Assembly: GCA_026413225.1 (NCBI GenBank)
Contig: CM048552.1
Span: forward strand, 54,575,001 to 54,639,000
Length of the DNA: 64,000 nucleotides
Reading direction: 5' to 3'
Source: Otis tarda
Lineage: Eukaryota > Chordata > Aves > Otidiformes > Otididae
A program made the position numbers and the translations under genes. The stretch's first letter is position 1; every line of letters starts with the position of its first letter. Of this stretch, positions 37,101 through 52,100 are shown piece after piece. The notes below the pieces were generated by a model. It ran no database searches, was not told the DNA's origin, and saw only the letters and a list, made by a program, of their open reading frames with translations.

Positions 37101-40100
37101 CTTTTTGTCCTGCTATGACACTTGTTGATGTTTTTTTTCTGTCCTATTCTGCAAATTCTTAGCTCAGAATTAAACAAGGAACAAATTTAATTCTTAAGTG
37201 TCTGGAAGTATTGTTTAATAAAATAGAAACTGCTGTCCCAAAATACATAGCTATCTTTTGGCAGTATCTCCTCTGGAATGCTTTAGAGAAGGCCATCATA
37301 ATGTCTATAAGTATTTCATGTCATGCTTGGGGAAGAGATTTTAACTTCCAAGTCCTGTAGAAACAATTACTAAAAGCTAAATGAGTAACCTTCATAAAAA
37401 TTATCCTTTTACTTACTGTTACCAGAAATGCCTGTCTTATTTCTATGTCTAGTTACAAGCTATCAAGGATTTTTTGAAATAATTATACTTGCTATAAGAT
37501 AATGAGATCCATTAAAATATTTTCCAAGTTTTATGTACATATTAAATATCTTTCCATGTATTACGTAGAAAATCCTATTCTACCAGGCTAAATACAGTGC
37601 TCATGTTCTGTGCATTTCCTTAGTGTGAAGTTGCCACCCTTCCCCAGATTTGCAAGCCAACAGTTTTGTAGGTAATTCTGTAAAGCTGCAGTAGCTGTCA
37701 TTGAAAAAATTAAGGCAAGGCTGGATCAAGATCTGTGCAATCTTACCTAACAAACTAGAGCTCTAAAGATACCTACCTCAGAAACTCCAGTTTTGATATG
37801 TTTGTCAAAGATGTATAGACATGTGAGAGCTTTATCGCTGGCTTTAATGTTTTGTAATGTAACTATCTGGTGGGATTTAAATGTTCTGTTTAATCCTCTT
37901 TCCTGCAGGGAATACCTGGCTCTGAATGTGTATGTGGCTCTCTGCTACTACAAACTGGATTACTATGATGTATCACAGGAAGTGCTAGCTGTTTATCTTC
38001 AGCAAGTTCCTGACAGCACCATTGCTCTTAACCTTAAGGCTTGTAACCATTTCCGACTTTACAATGGGAAGGCTGCTGAGGTATCTGTTGTTGAGGCCTT
38101 CAGTTCACCTTTATTTTAGCTCAAGATTCTGTACAGGTTTATTTTCCTTGTTATCTGTCTTAATCAGTAATGTTGATAATGGCATTTATCATCATTGTGT
38201 CCTTCTCTTAGGGAATGTCACCTATGTCAGTTTCCCTGGTATTAAGCCATCTGTCCACATCTGTGCATGGTGGTCTTACAGTTTTTCCAATCCACTTTTG
38301 ACTTTGTGTCTATATGTATTATCCAATTGCTAAAATCATCACATAGAAGTGGGAAGGCAAAAATCTTCCAGTGACCTAGCACTGCTGGAGATGTCTTTCC
38401 ATTAGCTTTGAGGCTCATATGAGGCTCCATTTTTTCTTGTGTGCTTTTTTTTTTTTTTTGCTTTCATGTTAAGATTTTGCAATGTATGTCATTCCAGGCA
38501 GAGCTCAAGAACTTGACAGACAGTGCCTCATCGACTTTTGAGTTTGGCAAGGAACTCATTAAGCACAATCTGGTCAGTAATGTATTTCTTGGATTTAATA
38601 TGAACTGCACTTATTTGTAGAGCTTTGCTTGATTATTCATAAAATGGAATATTTGGGGAATTGCATACCCAATTGAATCTGCTACCATATAAGTCCCATT
38701 CCAGAAATCCTACCTGTATAATCCATGTGCATCAAGTGTATTTTTCTTTCCTGGAATTTTTCTCTCTCAGTTCAAGACTGTGTCAAGAAAATAATAATGC
38801 TGTTGCTTTTACCCCCAAAGCCGTGTTAAAATAGTTTATCCAGTAAGAATACCTTTGCAAGATATTTTGTGGAGCACAGTCAATGGGGACACTGTAGAAA
38901 CAGGTCAGAATGCATGATCCTGAACTCTTATTTAGTACCACAACAATGTGAGTGGAATTAAGATAACTCGGGAAAATGGTCTTCATCCAAAAAGTACTTA
39001 ATAAGGAGTTCATAGGGATCAAGATGCTGATAAAAGCCAAAATCCTTTACTGTTCTGCAGTAAAAAAGGTTACTAATCACCTGTCAATTTTCCCTGCAGT
39101 GGTATTATTACTTTGCTGAACAACCAGTAACAGTAGATTGCTCTTATTTAATGATGGGCAGTTGTTTGCTTTGTTGTTTTTCCGAGAGCAGTCACAACAC
39201 ACTAACACTTTTTTCCCCAAGATCTAAAACTACTTTCAAACTGGACTTTTGTAAGTTAATATTCTTTATTTTGAATGTTGATCTTTTTGCCAGTGGTTTA
39301 TTGAATAAGCATGTTAGATTTTGTTGGAGGAATTGTCATGTGAAACTAACATGAGTTAGTTGACTGCTCATTTGAGGATCTTGTGGCATTCTAAATAAAT
39401 TTAGAGTTATTAGCCTAATTTTTTCATATGACTACATCATGAGCAAATTGTAATTCTGTATGTGTTCCCCTCACTCTTGTCTCAGACCACATAATTCTTT
39501 AAAATCTTTGATATTTAATGTATCACTGCTTTGAGCTGCTAAAAGCTGAAATAAATTAATCTTTACTGATGGATTAAATACTTTATATTCTTCAAAATAA
39601 AGATTGTCACACATTGTAATTCTATAGTTCTATTAAAGCAGGGATTATGCTAATGCCAGTAGCACTGACCTTTTCCTACTGTTAATATAGGAGTTTAGGG
39701 ATTAATTTCCTTGAATTAAGAGATCATAGACAAGATTTTGATACACAGTTATCAATGTGCTGCTTTTCTCTGCAGGTGGTGTTCCGAGGAGGAGAAGGAG
39801 CTTTGCAGGTCCTGCCTCCTCTGGTTGATGTTATTCCTGAGGCAAGACTGAATCTTGTGATTTACTATCTCCGGCAAGGTAAATCCACCTTTCTCTGGCT
39901 CTTCATAGCTTCAGTTCATTCATCTTATCTCAACTGACTGTTCTATGAAATGTTTTTTTTTTTCTTTGCAGTAAAATGTAATTTATTTCATTTTCTGTTC
40001 TACTGAAAAATAGTGATGTAAGAGTTCCCATGGCTTGCAGAGAATGGCTTGAATTGTATGCAGTCAAAAAAATCTACTTCAGCAGAGTATTGGAGGTTCC

Positions 40101-43100
40101 TTGGGATGTGGCACATGGCTTTGAGAGTGGTGGTGTTTATATGTTTATAGTAAGAGGACTTCTCCTCTGCCTGAATATGTGAGAATGGTAGGCACATGTC
40201 CTATGAAGGCAAGGATGACTGTTTCTGTAAATATGGCACAAAGAGTATGAGCCAAAGTGACTGTGAACAAAGTTACAGTTCGTGAACAAGACATTTCATT
40301 CCAAATTACTTTACAGCTCTTAAAGAATGGAGGTAGGTAGCCAGAATAAGTTGGAAAGAATTTTCTACTTGTTTCTCTCCTAAGTTGGCTGACTCCTTTG
40401 AATTTTATCTGAGTTTAGTTTCAGACCCATTCCTATTCTCCCATTGTGTTCCTTTATTCAACAGTGGGTTGAAGGCTTTCTTATAAGCCTTGTATTTTAT
40501 CACCTTACATTTAGGTGAGAAAGCAGAAAAACGTACTTTTTAAATAAAGTCCATGCCTGCATTTTTTTCCCAATTTTTTTTTTAATGAAAAATTACCAGG
40601 AAAAAAATGAAATATATTGTAGTGGTAGAAGTAAGTCACACCAACTTTTTATTCTTTGCATCTAAGCCTACGTAAACATAGTACATTGAAAAAGCTCTGT
40701 GAGTTTTTTATAGTGTGATTGACTTGAAGTTCCACATACTGATTCTGAGTAACATCTTTATGATTTGTAATCAACAGGGTTGGTGAGATTAGTCTTTGTA
40801 GTTGGAATAAATTCTCTTTGTTGCTCAGTTGTATCCAGGACTTTTGTCTGCATGTGCAATTGAAACGCTGCCTCATTGTTTCATTTCAATTCAGATTGTG
40901 ACAAATTTTAGAGTATACCACTACTGATGACTATTAGCAATTATAGAAATTCTTATAGTGGCTAGTACTGTGCAATAAAATCAATTAGTATGACTTTGTT
41001 AATCTGCAAGCATCACAGTCTTCATAAAAGATGGCAATTCTATTTTTATTTTGTTTTGTATGATACTAGAGAATGACAATAAGGTTATTTAAATTTCATA
41101 TTAGGTTATTTAAATTTAATCATGGTTGTAAATTAGGTATACATTCTCAAGTAAATTCAAACAGTCACAACTATATATTATTAAAAGTACATTATCGCTT
41201 CTAGGTAAGTAACAGAATCACATTATTAGTGAGAAGGTACGTCTGGAGATCTCTAGCACAATATTTTATTCAAGGCAGGTCTAATTAGATCAGGTTGCTT
41301 AGAGCCTTGTCCAGAGAAGCATCTAGTCGGAATTTCCTCTGTTCCACATTGTGTCCACTGCCTTTCATCTCACCCTATGAAATCTGTCTCCATCTTCTCT
41401 GTACCCTCCCATTAGTTAGTTGTGGGCAGTGATAAAATCTCCCTTGAGCCTTCTCCTCTGAAAGCTAAGCAAAGGCAGTTCTCTTAATCTCTCCTCAGGC
41501 CCCTACTTGCCTTGGGAGCTTCGAGTGGCCTCACTCCAGTATTTCAATGTCTGTCTTTATTGAAGGTTCCCAAAACTGTATACAGTACTCCAGGTGCAAT
41601 CACAGAACTACCAAATAGAGAAGACTCCCTTTCCTTGCCCTGATGGCTACATTCTTGCTAATATGATCCACTGTGCACTGCAAGGATGCACTGTCTGTCA
41701 GGACCTCCAGATTGCCCTTTAGGCAGTCAGCCCCCCACCTGTCTTGTTGCTTAGGATTGTTTCAAACCAAATAAGATGCAGGACTTGCATTTTACATCCA
41801 TCGAACTTCATAAGATTTCTTTCAGCCCATTTTTTCAGCTTGCTGAGCGTCTTCTCAATAGCTGGGAGCTTTCTCCCCAGTCTTTCATCATCTGCAAACT
41901 TGCTGAGAGTACTCTGTGTGCTGTCATCTGAGTCTTTAATATGAGGCATTCAACAGTATCAGTCCCTGGGGTATTCAATTAGTAATGAGCCACCAGTTGG
42001 ATTTTTTACAACTGATCACCATCCTTTGGTAGTCCAGCCAGTTTTCCATTCCCTTATCATCTTACTTAGCCGGTCCTGTCTCTCAAGTTTGGCTATGACA
42101 GAGGTATAAGAGATGATATCAAAGACCTTGCTAAAGTCAAGGTATACAGCGTCCACTACTATCCCCTTGTCCGTACAACCAGTCATCCATTGGGTTAGTC
42201 AGTACACTTTGACATTGGTAAATCTATGCCTGCTGTTCCCAGCCACCTTTCTGTCCAGTATTATTGTTGCCAATATCACGATAGGTAATATTGGTATTAT
42301 TACCAATTGTCTTGCCCAATAATATTGTTAATAATAATATATGTTTCAAATTAAGTTTTACTTACACAGAAGCAAAGTACATCTTCTGCATCACTTAAAA
42401 ATCAGTCTTGTTTACTCATTTACCATCAGCCTTGCAGTAATTTTCATTAGTTAGGTTCTGTTCTTCACTGTGGTATACAAGTGATTGCATACTGACAAAG
42501 GAGGTCAAGGGGAATTAGGATTAAAACCTTTTTAGGTTAGGCTAAGTGTTTCCATTTTGAAGTCTTGCTAGTGTAGCAGCATCAGTTAAAAATGTGAGAA
42601 GTCATTACTTCTAGTTACTACAGCTGTCTCTCCAAAATTTACAAGGTCTCTAATAAAGGTAGGCTTGTGTTAAGATGTGCTCTGAACTGGAGTGACTGAA
42701 GCACAAACATGCATCCCATTTTTTTCAGCTCTTCAAGGTAGTGACTTTTAGCAGGCTCTGAGGCCAGTTATCCAGTCGTAATCTGCTCCAGTGATGTTTA
42801 CTAAAGGCTTCTGTTGGAGCCTGAAGAGCTTAGGCCTAAAGAGCATAGGTCTGTGTTGATGGTGTACACTGATGAAAGTAAGGGCTGCTGACATTTCTTT
42901 TTGTTCCTTGTTGGTGAGCTGAGCTAGCCAAAAATAATGAAAAACCTATTGCTATTTAAAAAAAAAAAAAAAAAGTTATGACTTGCTTGTGCTGCTTACT
43001 ATGTGAATGCTCCAGGAAATGGGTAGGAAAGCAGAGGGATTGGATGGGATCCTGGCAGCTCCAATGTATATTACCTTAAGTCACCCTGGAGTACTGTCCC

Positions 43101-46100
43101 CCCAGTGTATGGATGGTATGTACTAGCAAAAAAAAAAGTTTTATTTGTTCTTACAGGCAGCTGGTATAATGCTGTATTAACGAAATTTTGCCAGTAAAAA
43201 GGACATCTTCACTAGGGCGGGTTATTAAGCAGACCATAGTGCCAACATCTTTTCTGATTTAGGTAAAGTTTAGGATCTTTTCAGCTTACCTATGTCTTGG
43301 GTGGGAAACAAGTTGTTTATTGAATTTAAACTTTACATTTAAGCCTTTATACTAGTAATGCTTTTTGCTTATTAGAATTAGGATCAGGAAAGAGCTGCTG
43401 GACAGATTTCGAAATGTTGATAAGGAAAAGATGAAGTTTCCCTTCAGAATCATGTTACCTTATCCTCCTTGAGGGGTAAATAAATATGAGAAGTGAAAAA
43501 AATAAGAAGATGATGGATTTAGTATCTTGACCTTGTACTGTTGAGAAAGCAGCCACTGGATTATGAACAAGAAGGCCAAGTCATCTCTACTAAGAAAATT
43601 GTAGTAATAAAGAAGCTATTACTCATCCCATGTTTGTTATTTGAGTTCTAGAAAACCATCACCATTGTGATATAAATTCACAATGATTTATAGTTACCTT
43701 TCTCCTCCTGTCCAAATGCTTTATTTCTTAGTCTGTGACTATTGGGGAATGTTGTAGAGGATGAGTGATTTGTTCTAAAGCGGTGTGCTATGGGTTGTCA
43801 TGCATTCTAACATCTGGTATTTCAGATGATGTGCAGGAGGCTTATAACCTGATTAAGGACCTGGAACCTACAGCTCCACAGGTAATTGGAAACTGATGTC
43901 ATGGTACATAAAGACAGAGGTTATAAGTTGATATGAAATCTGCCATATACAAAACTAGTATTCTAAGGACAGCTTGCCCCATTCCCACTTCTAAAATTCT
44001 TGTGTTTTCCATCATTTTATCTACAATAGATTTAATGTGCATGCTTAAAGTTTTATATAGGAGCATATATGAGTACATAGCATGTGTATTGCCATACCAC
44101 CTGGGGTCAATAAGAATACAGTTCTGCCGTGTGCAGACTTGATTCTAGTGAGCTGACCATTAGTGTGCAGATAAAAGATCTCTTCCAACTACAGCTACTT
44201 GTCACTTCTGCCCCGGTGATTACCAGGGTTACTGAGGGTTACCATCCCTCAAATCTACTAGCTCAGATGCTCATGTCGTTTGTCCTGAAGCCATTTCAAT
44301 AAAAATGAGCTAGATTAGATTAAACAGTTTAAATAATAGGTCTTTTCTAATTCCATCTCACTTTGGCTGCAGTGAGTGAAAACTGCAGTGTCCCTTGGCT
44401 GCTACTGTAATTTTCTTTTGTGGCTGTTCCAACATGTTTAGTCTTTGATTTATTCCTCTTTGCAGTTTATTTTCCAAAGGTCACATTAGCTGGGCATGAA
44501 AGGAACCTTTCATGAGTCTGTGTAGGATTAGATGGAGAGAGGGAAAAGGAAAACCTCAAGAACACGAATCTGGTGATTCTGTGCTGAGAAGTGTCTTCTG
44601 CTGTTGCTTTTAACTTCTTGCATTTGTCAGTACAGTAAGACTTACTTGAACAGTTTTCTGCAGCTATTGGTCCTTTAGCCTCCATTTTCGCCATATATGT
44701 GCCTAATATAAATAACATTCTATCATTCCTGGTCACATTTTGAAATGAGTATCTTTTTGCTTTTTTTCCATTTTCTCACTCACACTTGAAAGGAACTCCC
44801 CGCTAAGACTTGCAAAACTACTTGTATGTTCTTCTTCAGTTCTTCTCAAATTTGGTGTTTGTTGTGATGTCTACAGGATAATAATTTCGCACCTGTAAGA
44901 GAGCTGATGTGCTAAAATGATTACTTAGCATACTGGCTAGTACCCTTGGGTTGTTTCCTTGCACTCCATTGTTGATCTATGTACATGTCTCTTTCTCTTC
45001 TTCCATGTTTATGTCTGTGACAGGGCTGTCCAGGTTTATCAGGAGTACCTATTTCAGCAAGCTTATAGCTGTAACTCTTAATTGTAAGATTTGAGTAAGA
45101 CAAATTAATCTGTTACATGCTGAGAAAATCTTGCTCAGAGAAGAATTAAACTGTAGTTATATCTCATAGTAGAGATTGCAGGGTGCTCTACTCCTATTCC
45201 TAATTTCAGCAGAGTAACATAACCACAGAGCACAAACCTCTCGACGTTTTTGCCCTGATGAGAAATGCTATGCATTGTGGAGCAGGGATGGCAGTGGTTA
45301 CGGTTAACCAGTGTGCATACTTGAAGTTGGATCTGTGCACTAATGTAACAATATTGCACTTGATTATTGGTCATATGATGAAGAGGGCATCATAGTGCGT
45401 TATGGTGTTCCTTCCAGTGCATCATCTTTGAGCATAATACATCAGAAAACACACTACTCCTTTGCATACTTAGCAGAAATGACTACCTAACAAGTAGAAT
45501 GGATTTTGAGGCGGTAACTTTGTACTACTGTGCTGAAGCACTGTCATAGTAACCAGCTACCTATTAAACTGAGTTGGGACAGAGTGGAATTTAGGGAGAA
45601 AATAACATGCAGGTAGGCTTTTATGTGTCTCCTGAAATCTTCACCTTGTCTTCTCTGATCCTTTTTACTTTTTTTTCAGGAGTACATCCTCAAAGGAGTG
45701 GTAAATGCAGCACTTGGACAAGAAATGGGCTCGGTGAGTGAAGCCCATGAAGTTCTCCAGCTTCTCCGACAGTAGGATGTGAACAGATCTGTAGGGACTG
45801 GAATGAAGTGAAAGAGGATGTCATTTCTCATTTAGATTGCAGGATCTCTGAGTCTCCAAATCTTCTTCCATACAGTACTCAGTCCAGAATGAGTGAAATC
45901 CAAATCTCTGTTGTAGTCCTGACAATAAATCAAGCTGAATTTGGCTTCTCTGTCCTGCTTCCAAAAAACCTATTTGCTTTCTACAGTATCTTATGTATCT
46001 AGGCACATATAGTGGCACATTTACCTTTTCTGTTTTTACTTCAGCCCTGGTTTGTCTTTTAGTTGCTCCCCATCTGTTCCTCAGAGCTTGTTTTCACTGT

Positions 46101-49100
46101 GTATTGTAGTGTCAACTCTGGAACTCATGTTGGAATTTTGTTTTTCCTCTCCCAGAGAGATCATCTGAAAATTGCTCAGCAATTCTTCCAATTGGTGGGT
46201 GAATCAGCCAGCGAATGTGGTATGTTTGAAATGTTCTTTCTCCATTATGTAATCCTTCTTAGAATATCCAAATATATACACTATCATATCTTTGTCTAAC
46301 TGCTGACTGTTAGCTTGACTATTGCTAGGTATTTTGTTGCTATAGTGTGAGTTCTAATTTATAATCTAAAACAAATTTGCAAGTTTAAATTAGAAGGCTC
46401 GATTAATTCCAAGCCTAACTATATAAATTTGTGTGGAAAAGAGGCTATACTGCAAACTGCTGGTCTTTACTGATAGATGCTGTGGCATCAAGCTTATTGA
46501 GTACGCAGAGTCCTAGCACAGAGTGTGCCCTGGAACTGAGGGTAATAAAACTGTAAAGAGGAATTTGGCTACAAAGAGAAATGTAGGCTCTGGAACTAAC
46601 TCCTTGGTTGAATAAAAAAAAAAAAAACAACCCTGATAAAACCTAACAAAAAAATCAATGGATTTTTCAATATTTACTCTTACTTATTCAATAATTAGAC
46701 CAAAACAAGACCTTGTCTTCCCTTCCCTTTGACAAAGTAAACCCAAAAATCCCAAATCAAAAAAAGCCAGTAGTTGCAACAGAGAAATTCAGCTGACGTG
46801 GGGTTTCCAAGTTTCCTTTGTAGGCACTGTCAGCAGGACTATTTCTTTAGGTTGGTAACTTATGCGTGTTTGTGGTGTAACAGCTTATGGTCCTCAGAGA
46901 CAGAATGCTGTCTCCGGTGTTCATGATGACTAAAGAGAAGCAGCTCAAGAGACAGAACGGCAGCGCTGATGAAACTTGCAGAAATACTGTTGAGCCATTC
47001 TGTTCCCCTTGCAGCCCTTGTACTGTTGAGATCATGCAGCAGAGAGCTTCATGTTGGAAGGCTGGAAGAGTTTCCATGAATAAGCCTTCCCTAACCCACT
47101 CCTTGCATTGAGGCTATCCCTTTGGAGTTGGGATCCCAGATAAGAGAAAGAAGCAATATGGAGTAGTGGAGGAGTCGGTCAGTGGGCATGTAGCTAACTG
47201 GGTTTGTGATGCCAGTAAAGTCCCAGCATGATTGATACAATGGTGGTGGACCTCTTAATGCCCGTAACAGTCATGCAGGTGTGATGGGTGACCATAGCAC
47301 ACAGGGATAAAATTAATACAGAGACAGTCTGAGAAAAGGTACCCAAAAAAGATGTGTAGTGAACATACAGCCCAAAACCAGAACTGAAATTGTTAGAAAG
47401 CTAAAAGTCTTAATTTTACTGTGAAATATTTTTAAATCCATATACAAAACAAGATAAAGAGTCTGAGACTTGAGGTATGGTTGCGGGGGAAAAAAAAAAA
47501 GGGGAGGGAACAGAAATGTAGTCCAATTAGGAAGGTGGGTTAATTGAAAAAAATGATCCTATGGGAAGGATTGGTTCCAACTAAAGGTAAATGGAAACAT
47601 TAGTAATGCAATCATCTTTCTTACACTCTGGGTACTTCCACATAAAAACTGCTTTGTCATCTTTTTAAAAACTTGTAGGAGTAAGCTGACACACAGAAGA
47701 GCACACAGTTCAAGGTAACTCCTCCTTTAAAGGTGAAATAGTGTGAGGGATTTTTTTGTATCCTCAAATGAAGGACCGGTGGAGGTCAACAAACTGTAGA
47801 TAGGAAATAAGCAGGCAAACAGAATTCACTTTAGATAGGGCAAATGTATGAAAACCAAATATGTAAGTGTTTTTATACAAATATTAGGTGGAACATTAAT
47901 AAAGTTAATACTTGGTTTTAGAAGAGGAAGTTACAAACCTAAAATTATTTTTTTTATGTAATAGGAAGAAGGTAACATGTAGGATATTGTTCCTATTTAA
48001 TTTACAGTTGGGTATTACTAAATAGATTATGCCAGTGGAGAAATGGTTCTAAACATTATAGAAACCTTCTCTCAAAATAAAGTAAATATCTTTTCATTAT
48101 CAGTGAGTAGCATAAAATTGTTCTAAATTACATGGTCAGATAGGAGCCTCATCGTATTGAGGCTGAATTATTCACCAGCCAGCCTGGATGGGAACAGTGA
48201 CTGGCATATTAAAGAGGTTAGAGATTTTATATAGACAGATAATTAAATAATAGTTGGAAACTGCTATTCTGCCCATATTGACCTAGTAAATCAATGACAT
48301 GACATGATATAGGGAATTAATTTTTAAATGCTAAGTTTTCATCTTTTTTAGAGAACACACAAGTGAACAGGTGACTCTAGACCAATACAGAGATTACAGA
48401 GAACCTGTTTTGAAATTTTATGATGAAAATCCAATTCTGTTACAGTGATCTGAGTATAATCAAATTCAAAATCCATGTGTTAGCAAATACCTCAAAAAAT
48501 TTCCACAGTACTAATTTCAAGAAGGGAAGCTACATAATAACCTTTCTCATTTCTAACAGAAAATTTTCAGTGAAGTAGCAGTGAAAAGGATAAAAATGCA
48601 CCTGATCTGAACACTTGAAAGGATCTTTTGTTTCTTTAAAGAAAGGGCTCGTATTCATAATTAATTAGCTATAGGAGACAAATAATGACATGACTAGGTT
48701 TGCCAATGCTACAAAATTACCCATAGTAGGAAAAATGAAAGCTTCCACAATGATGAAAGCTGTAGAAGAATATATGAGGCTGGGTAATAATATGCAAATT
48801 AAATTTAGCTTTGATAAATGCAAAGTAGTACATAGAGAGAGAAAAAAAAGCCTTAAACTATATTTGCAAAATTGTCAGAAAAGTTGAAGAGAATCTTGGG
48901 AACTGATGAGAAAAGAGAAAACGAAACAAAAATAATTACTGTGTCATTGTATACAGATGTGGTTCCCTTTCTTTGAATACTGTCTGCAGTTCTGGTTCTT
49001 ACATTTTAAAAAAAATATATGGTAGAACAAGATAGGGTACAATAAAGACAGCAAGGATGATCAGAAAAAGGGGATAGCTTTTTGAACAAGAAGAGAGTAA

Positions 49101-52100
49101 ATAGAGAAGGATACATGGCCTGGAAAATGATGATACAGAACATCATATACAACAATGAGAAGAGGCATATAGAAGACTTAGTTACTGTACCATACAAAAA
49201 ACAAGGAGCATTGAAATGAATCGTCATGCAAGACAATTAAAACAAACAGCACAAATTACTTTTTCACATAACACAACTTATTTGATATAGGATCTTGCAA
49301 GAGCCAGAAGGTGTAAAGAAAATTATAGAAGAAAAGTCTATTGGCTGTTTAACACAAATTTTTCAGTGATGATTAGGAAGTCCTCAGCACAGATTGTTGG
49401 AAGCTGGGAGAAATTTCAAAGGAAGTGGCATTACATATATGTGAAATCAGCATATATTCTTTCTATAGCTGTATATGCTTATTCAGCAAGCTTCTGAACC
49501 AGATGGACTTTAAATTCAGTATCATCATTTTTATGTTTTTACGTAGCTTAGCATAATAGCCACTTGTGGTCATTTTTGATCTGCTGCCTTTGTTTTGCTG
49601 GATTTAGAATGGAGAACAGAATTCTCGCTGTTTGTATACTTGGGCTTTTGCTAAGTAGCCAGGGCTATTCAAGCATGTAAGTCGTGCTTCAGCACTTCTC
49701 ACTGTGCCAATCCTTGCAAGGAGCTAGTGCCACTAGATTGTCTGTTTAAGATCTTTATCAAGTTACTTAGCTGCTTTGCAGATTTATAATACAAAAGTAG
49801 GTTGTGCTTGCTAGAGTGAGGAAATCCTATGCTGTGTCCTTGCTCGCAACTGAGCCTACAAAGGCTCCTGATTTTAATGTGGATTATCAAAAATTAATGG
49901 GTTAAAATGAAAATGTATAATATTTTTTTTTTCAAAATAAGGTCCTCTTTCTAACTTGCTCTTGTTAACTGTAGAAATCCCAAGGCTACCTTAAGAAAAA
50001 TGAACAACTGACAGTTTAGGAAGAATACAGTGTCATGTATTTATAAAGTGATTTGGAGTCATCAGTTAAGCCCTTTGCTATTTTTAATTAGATCTCTGAC
50101 TTAGAGGTTCAAGGAACATAGAGCAAACAGAGTTAATGTGGAAGTCCTTTCCAATACATGTACACATTTCATCTCATGTTGGAAGTTATGTACTCTGAGG
50201 ATTAGGGACACCCAAAACAAAACAAATAAAACCCCAAAATAACAGGAAGCACTTAGTGTGGAGGCCATATTCACCCTCTAGCAGCAATAAATAACACTCA
50301 GAACAGCAGCTTGGTTTACTGTTTTTTTTTAAGTTTAATAAAAATTCTTAATCCAAATGACATGAAATGGAACTGGCGTTGCAAAGGAGGATATAACTAG
50401 ATTTTTATAGTTAATTCTCATGCTCTTCTCCCAGGGTCTCAGCTGGCTGAAAAATTAAACAGATCAGATTTCTGATATAAGTTAAGGAGGAAATGGGGCA
50501 AGAGGAACATTAGTGAAAGTAAATGAACATTAACATTTCAATTAAATGCAGTGTTTCTGGTGCTTAACATAAGTCCTACAAAGTACTCTAAAAACACTGC
50601 AAGCATAATGGAGAAAAGCACCCCTTTCATTTTCAGTGGTCATCTTTTAGGACCAAGTCAGGCATATCTAGTGTTGGGTGGGAGGAGTGAAACATTTCTT
50701 CTGGACTTCGTGCAGTCTTTTCTTTCAGGTATTCTTAGGTCATCCTAAATAATTTTTCAATATGAGAACTTTTCCTCCATGAGCCACATGGGATGAATTA
50801 GAACTATAAAATTCTAGTTTTCCTATCACCAGTAGTATTCATTGCTGAGTTTTATGAGATTTACAGATGTTTTACTTGTTTGTTTTTTCAAGGAAATCTT
50901 TCACTAAAAGTATATGGAGGATGGTATGCTGGGATAACAAAATTTTCTCCCAAAATGTGGATATAAGAATAAATACTGAAACTTAGATGGTGTCCAATTA
51001 TATATCGGAAAAGAAAAGTGTGATTCTGGTATTTTGTTACTGTGATTCATTTATACTGAAAACGTATTCTCAGTTTTAAGTCTTCCTTTCATGTTTATTT
51101 GCATTTTAAAAATTCTTGTTTAAAATAAATTGCTGTGAGTTTATGAACTTCAAAAATTGAATGTGAGAGAAAAGGACCACCTTTGAGGTACCTGCATTCT
51201 TGTTAAACAAAAAAAAAAGAGCAGAGGAACATTGAGGAAAAAGTGTTTCTGTTATTGTCCATCAAGGCATATATGTGTCATTGTAAGTATGCTTACATGT
51301 AAAGAAGGACAGATAAATATAAGGCCAGTTTCTTCTCCCAAGTGAACACTTCATAAATAACCAAATAATTTTGTTAAATTGGAGAACTGGATCATGTGGT
51401 TCAGACATACATAGGGATGGATTGTCTCTATATGGAAATGACAGGACAACCAAGCTCAGTATGTCCTAGTACTAAAAGATAAAAAATGAGAATATCCTGC
51501 TTTCCTTTGAAATGTATTTTAAGATCTTATATAGTACTTTCCAGGAATAATTACTACTCTACCTTATTTAAAGGACAGTGTACATTTTCCAGTGGAATTA
51601 TATATTTTGTGCTGTGGAGTTAAAATATTGGTCTTCAGATACATGAAATGTATCTACTGTGGATGGATTGATGGTAACTAACCTACAGAAGCAGATTACT
51701 TCAGGGCTGTTGGTAGCCTTAGGATCTTACCTTCTCTCACCTTACCAAATTGCACAGAGCAGAATGCTCTCTAATGATCATTTGATGTAGTGAAATAGTA
51801 GTGATTTGACATCACTTGCATTTATGCCTTCCCAGCTGTTACCCGAGTTCATCCATCTCTGACCAATCTCTGCTGGTTGGGTCTAACAAAAATTAGTCCT
51901 AGTAAGCTTACTTCAGAATCTCTAAAAAAGCTTTGAAATACTTTTTCAGTAACACAGCTTGCAATTTCAGAGTAGATGACAGCACAGTATGATGGCAGCA
52001 AAGTTTACTGACGCTCATTTGAACTGAAATGCTTCACTTACTTCTGGCTTTACCATTTGTGAGCAATGTGGTAATGCCAAATACATGGATATTAATTTTC

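Noticed and set aside
42258..42345. AT-rich patch with small dyads (TAATATTGG, ATTATTACC) that looked like a miniature transposon
   Set aside because: The inverted repeats are only about six bases long and no flanking duplication is visible. It is better read as simple AT-rich sequence.
45680..45775. Reading exon 11 on past its donor to a nearby stop (…[18 protein letters not shown])
   Set aside because: The donor gtgagt after GGCTCG keeps phase with exon 12, and the spliced product matches the family. The read-through would truncate the protein, though rare intron-retention transcripts are possible.
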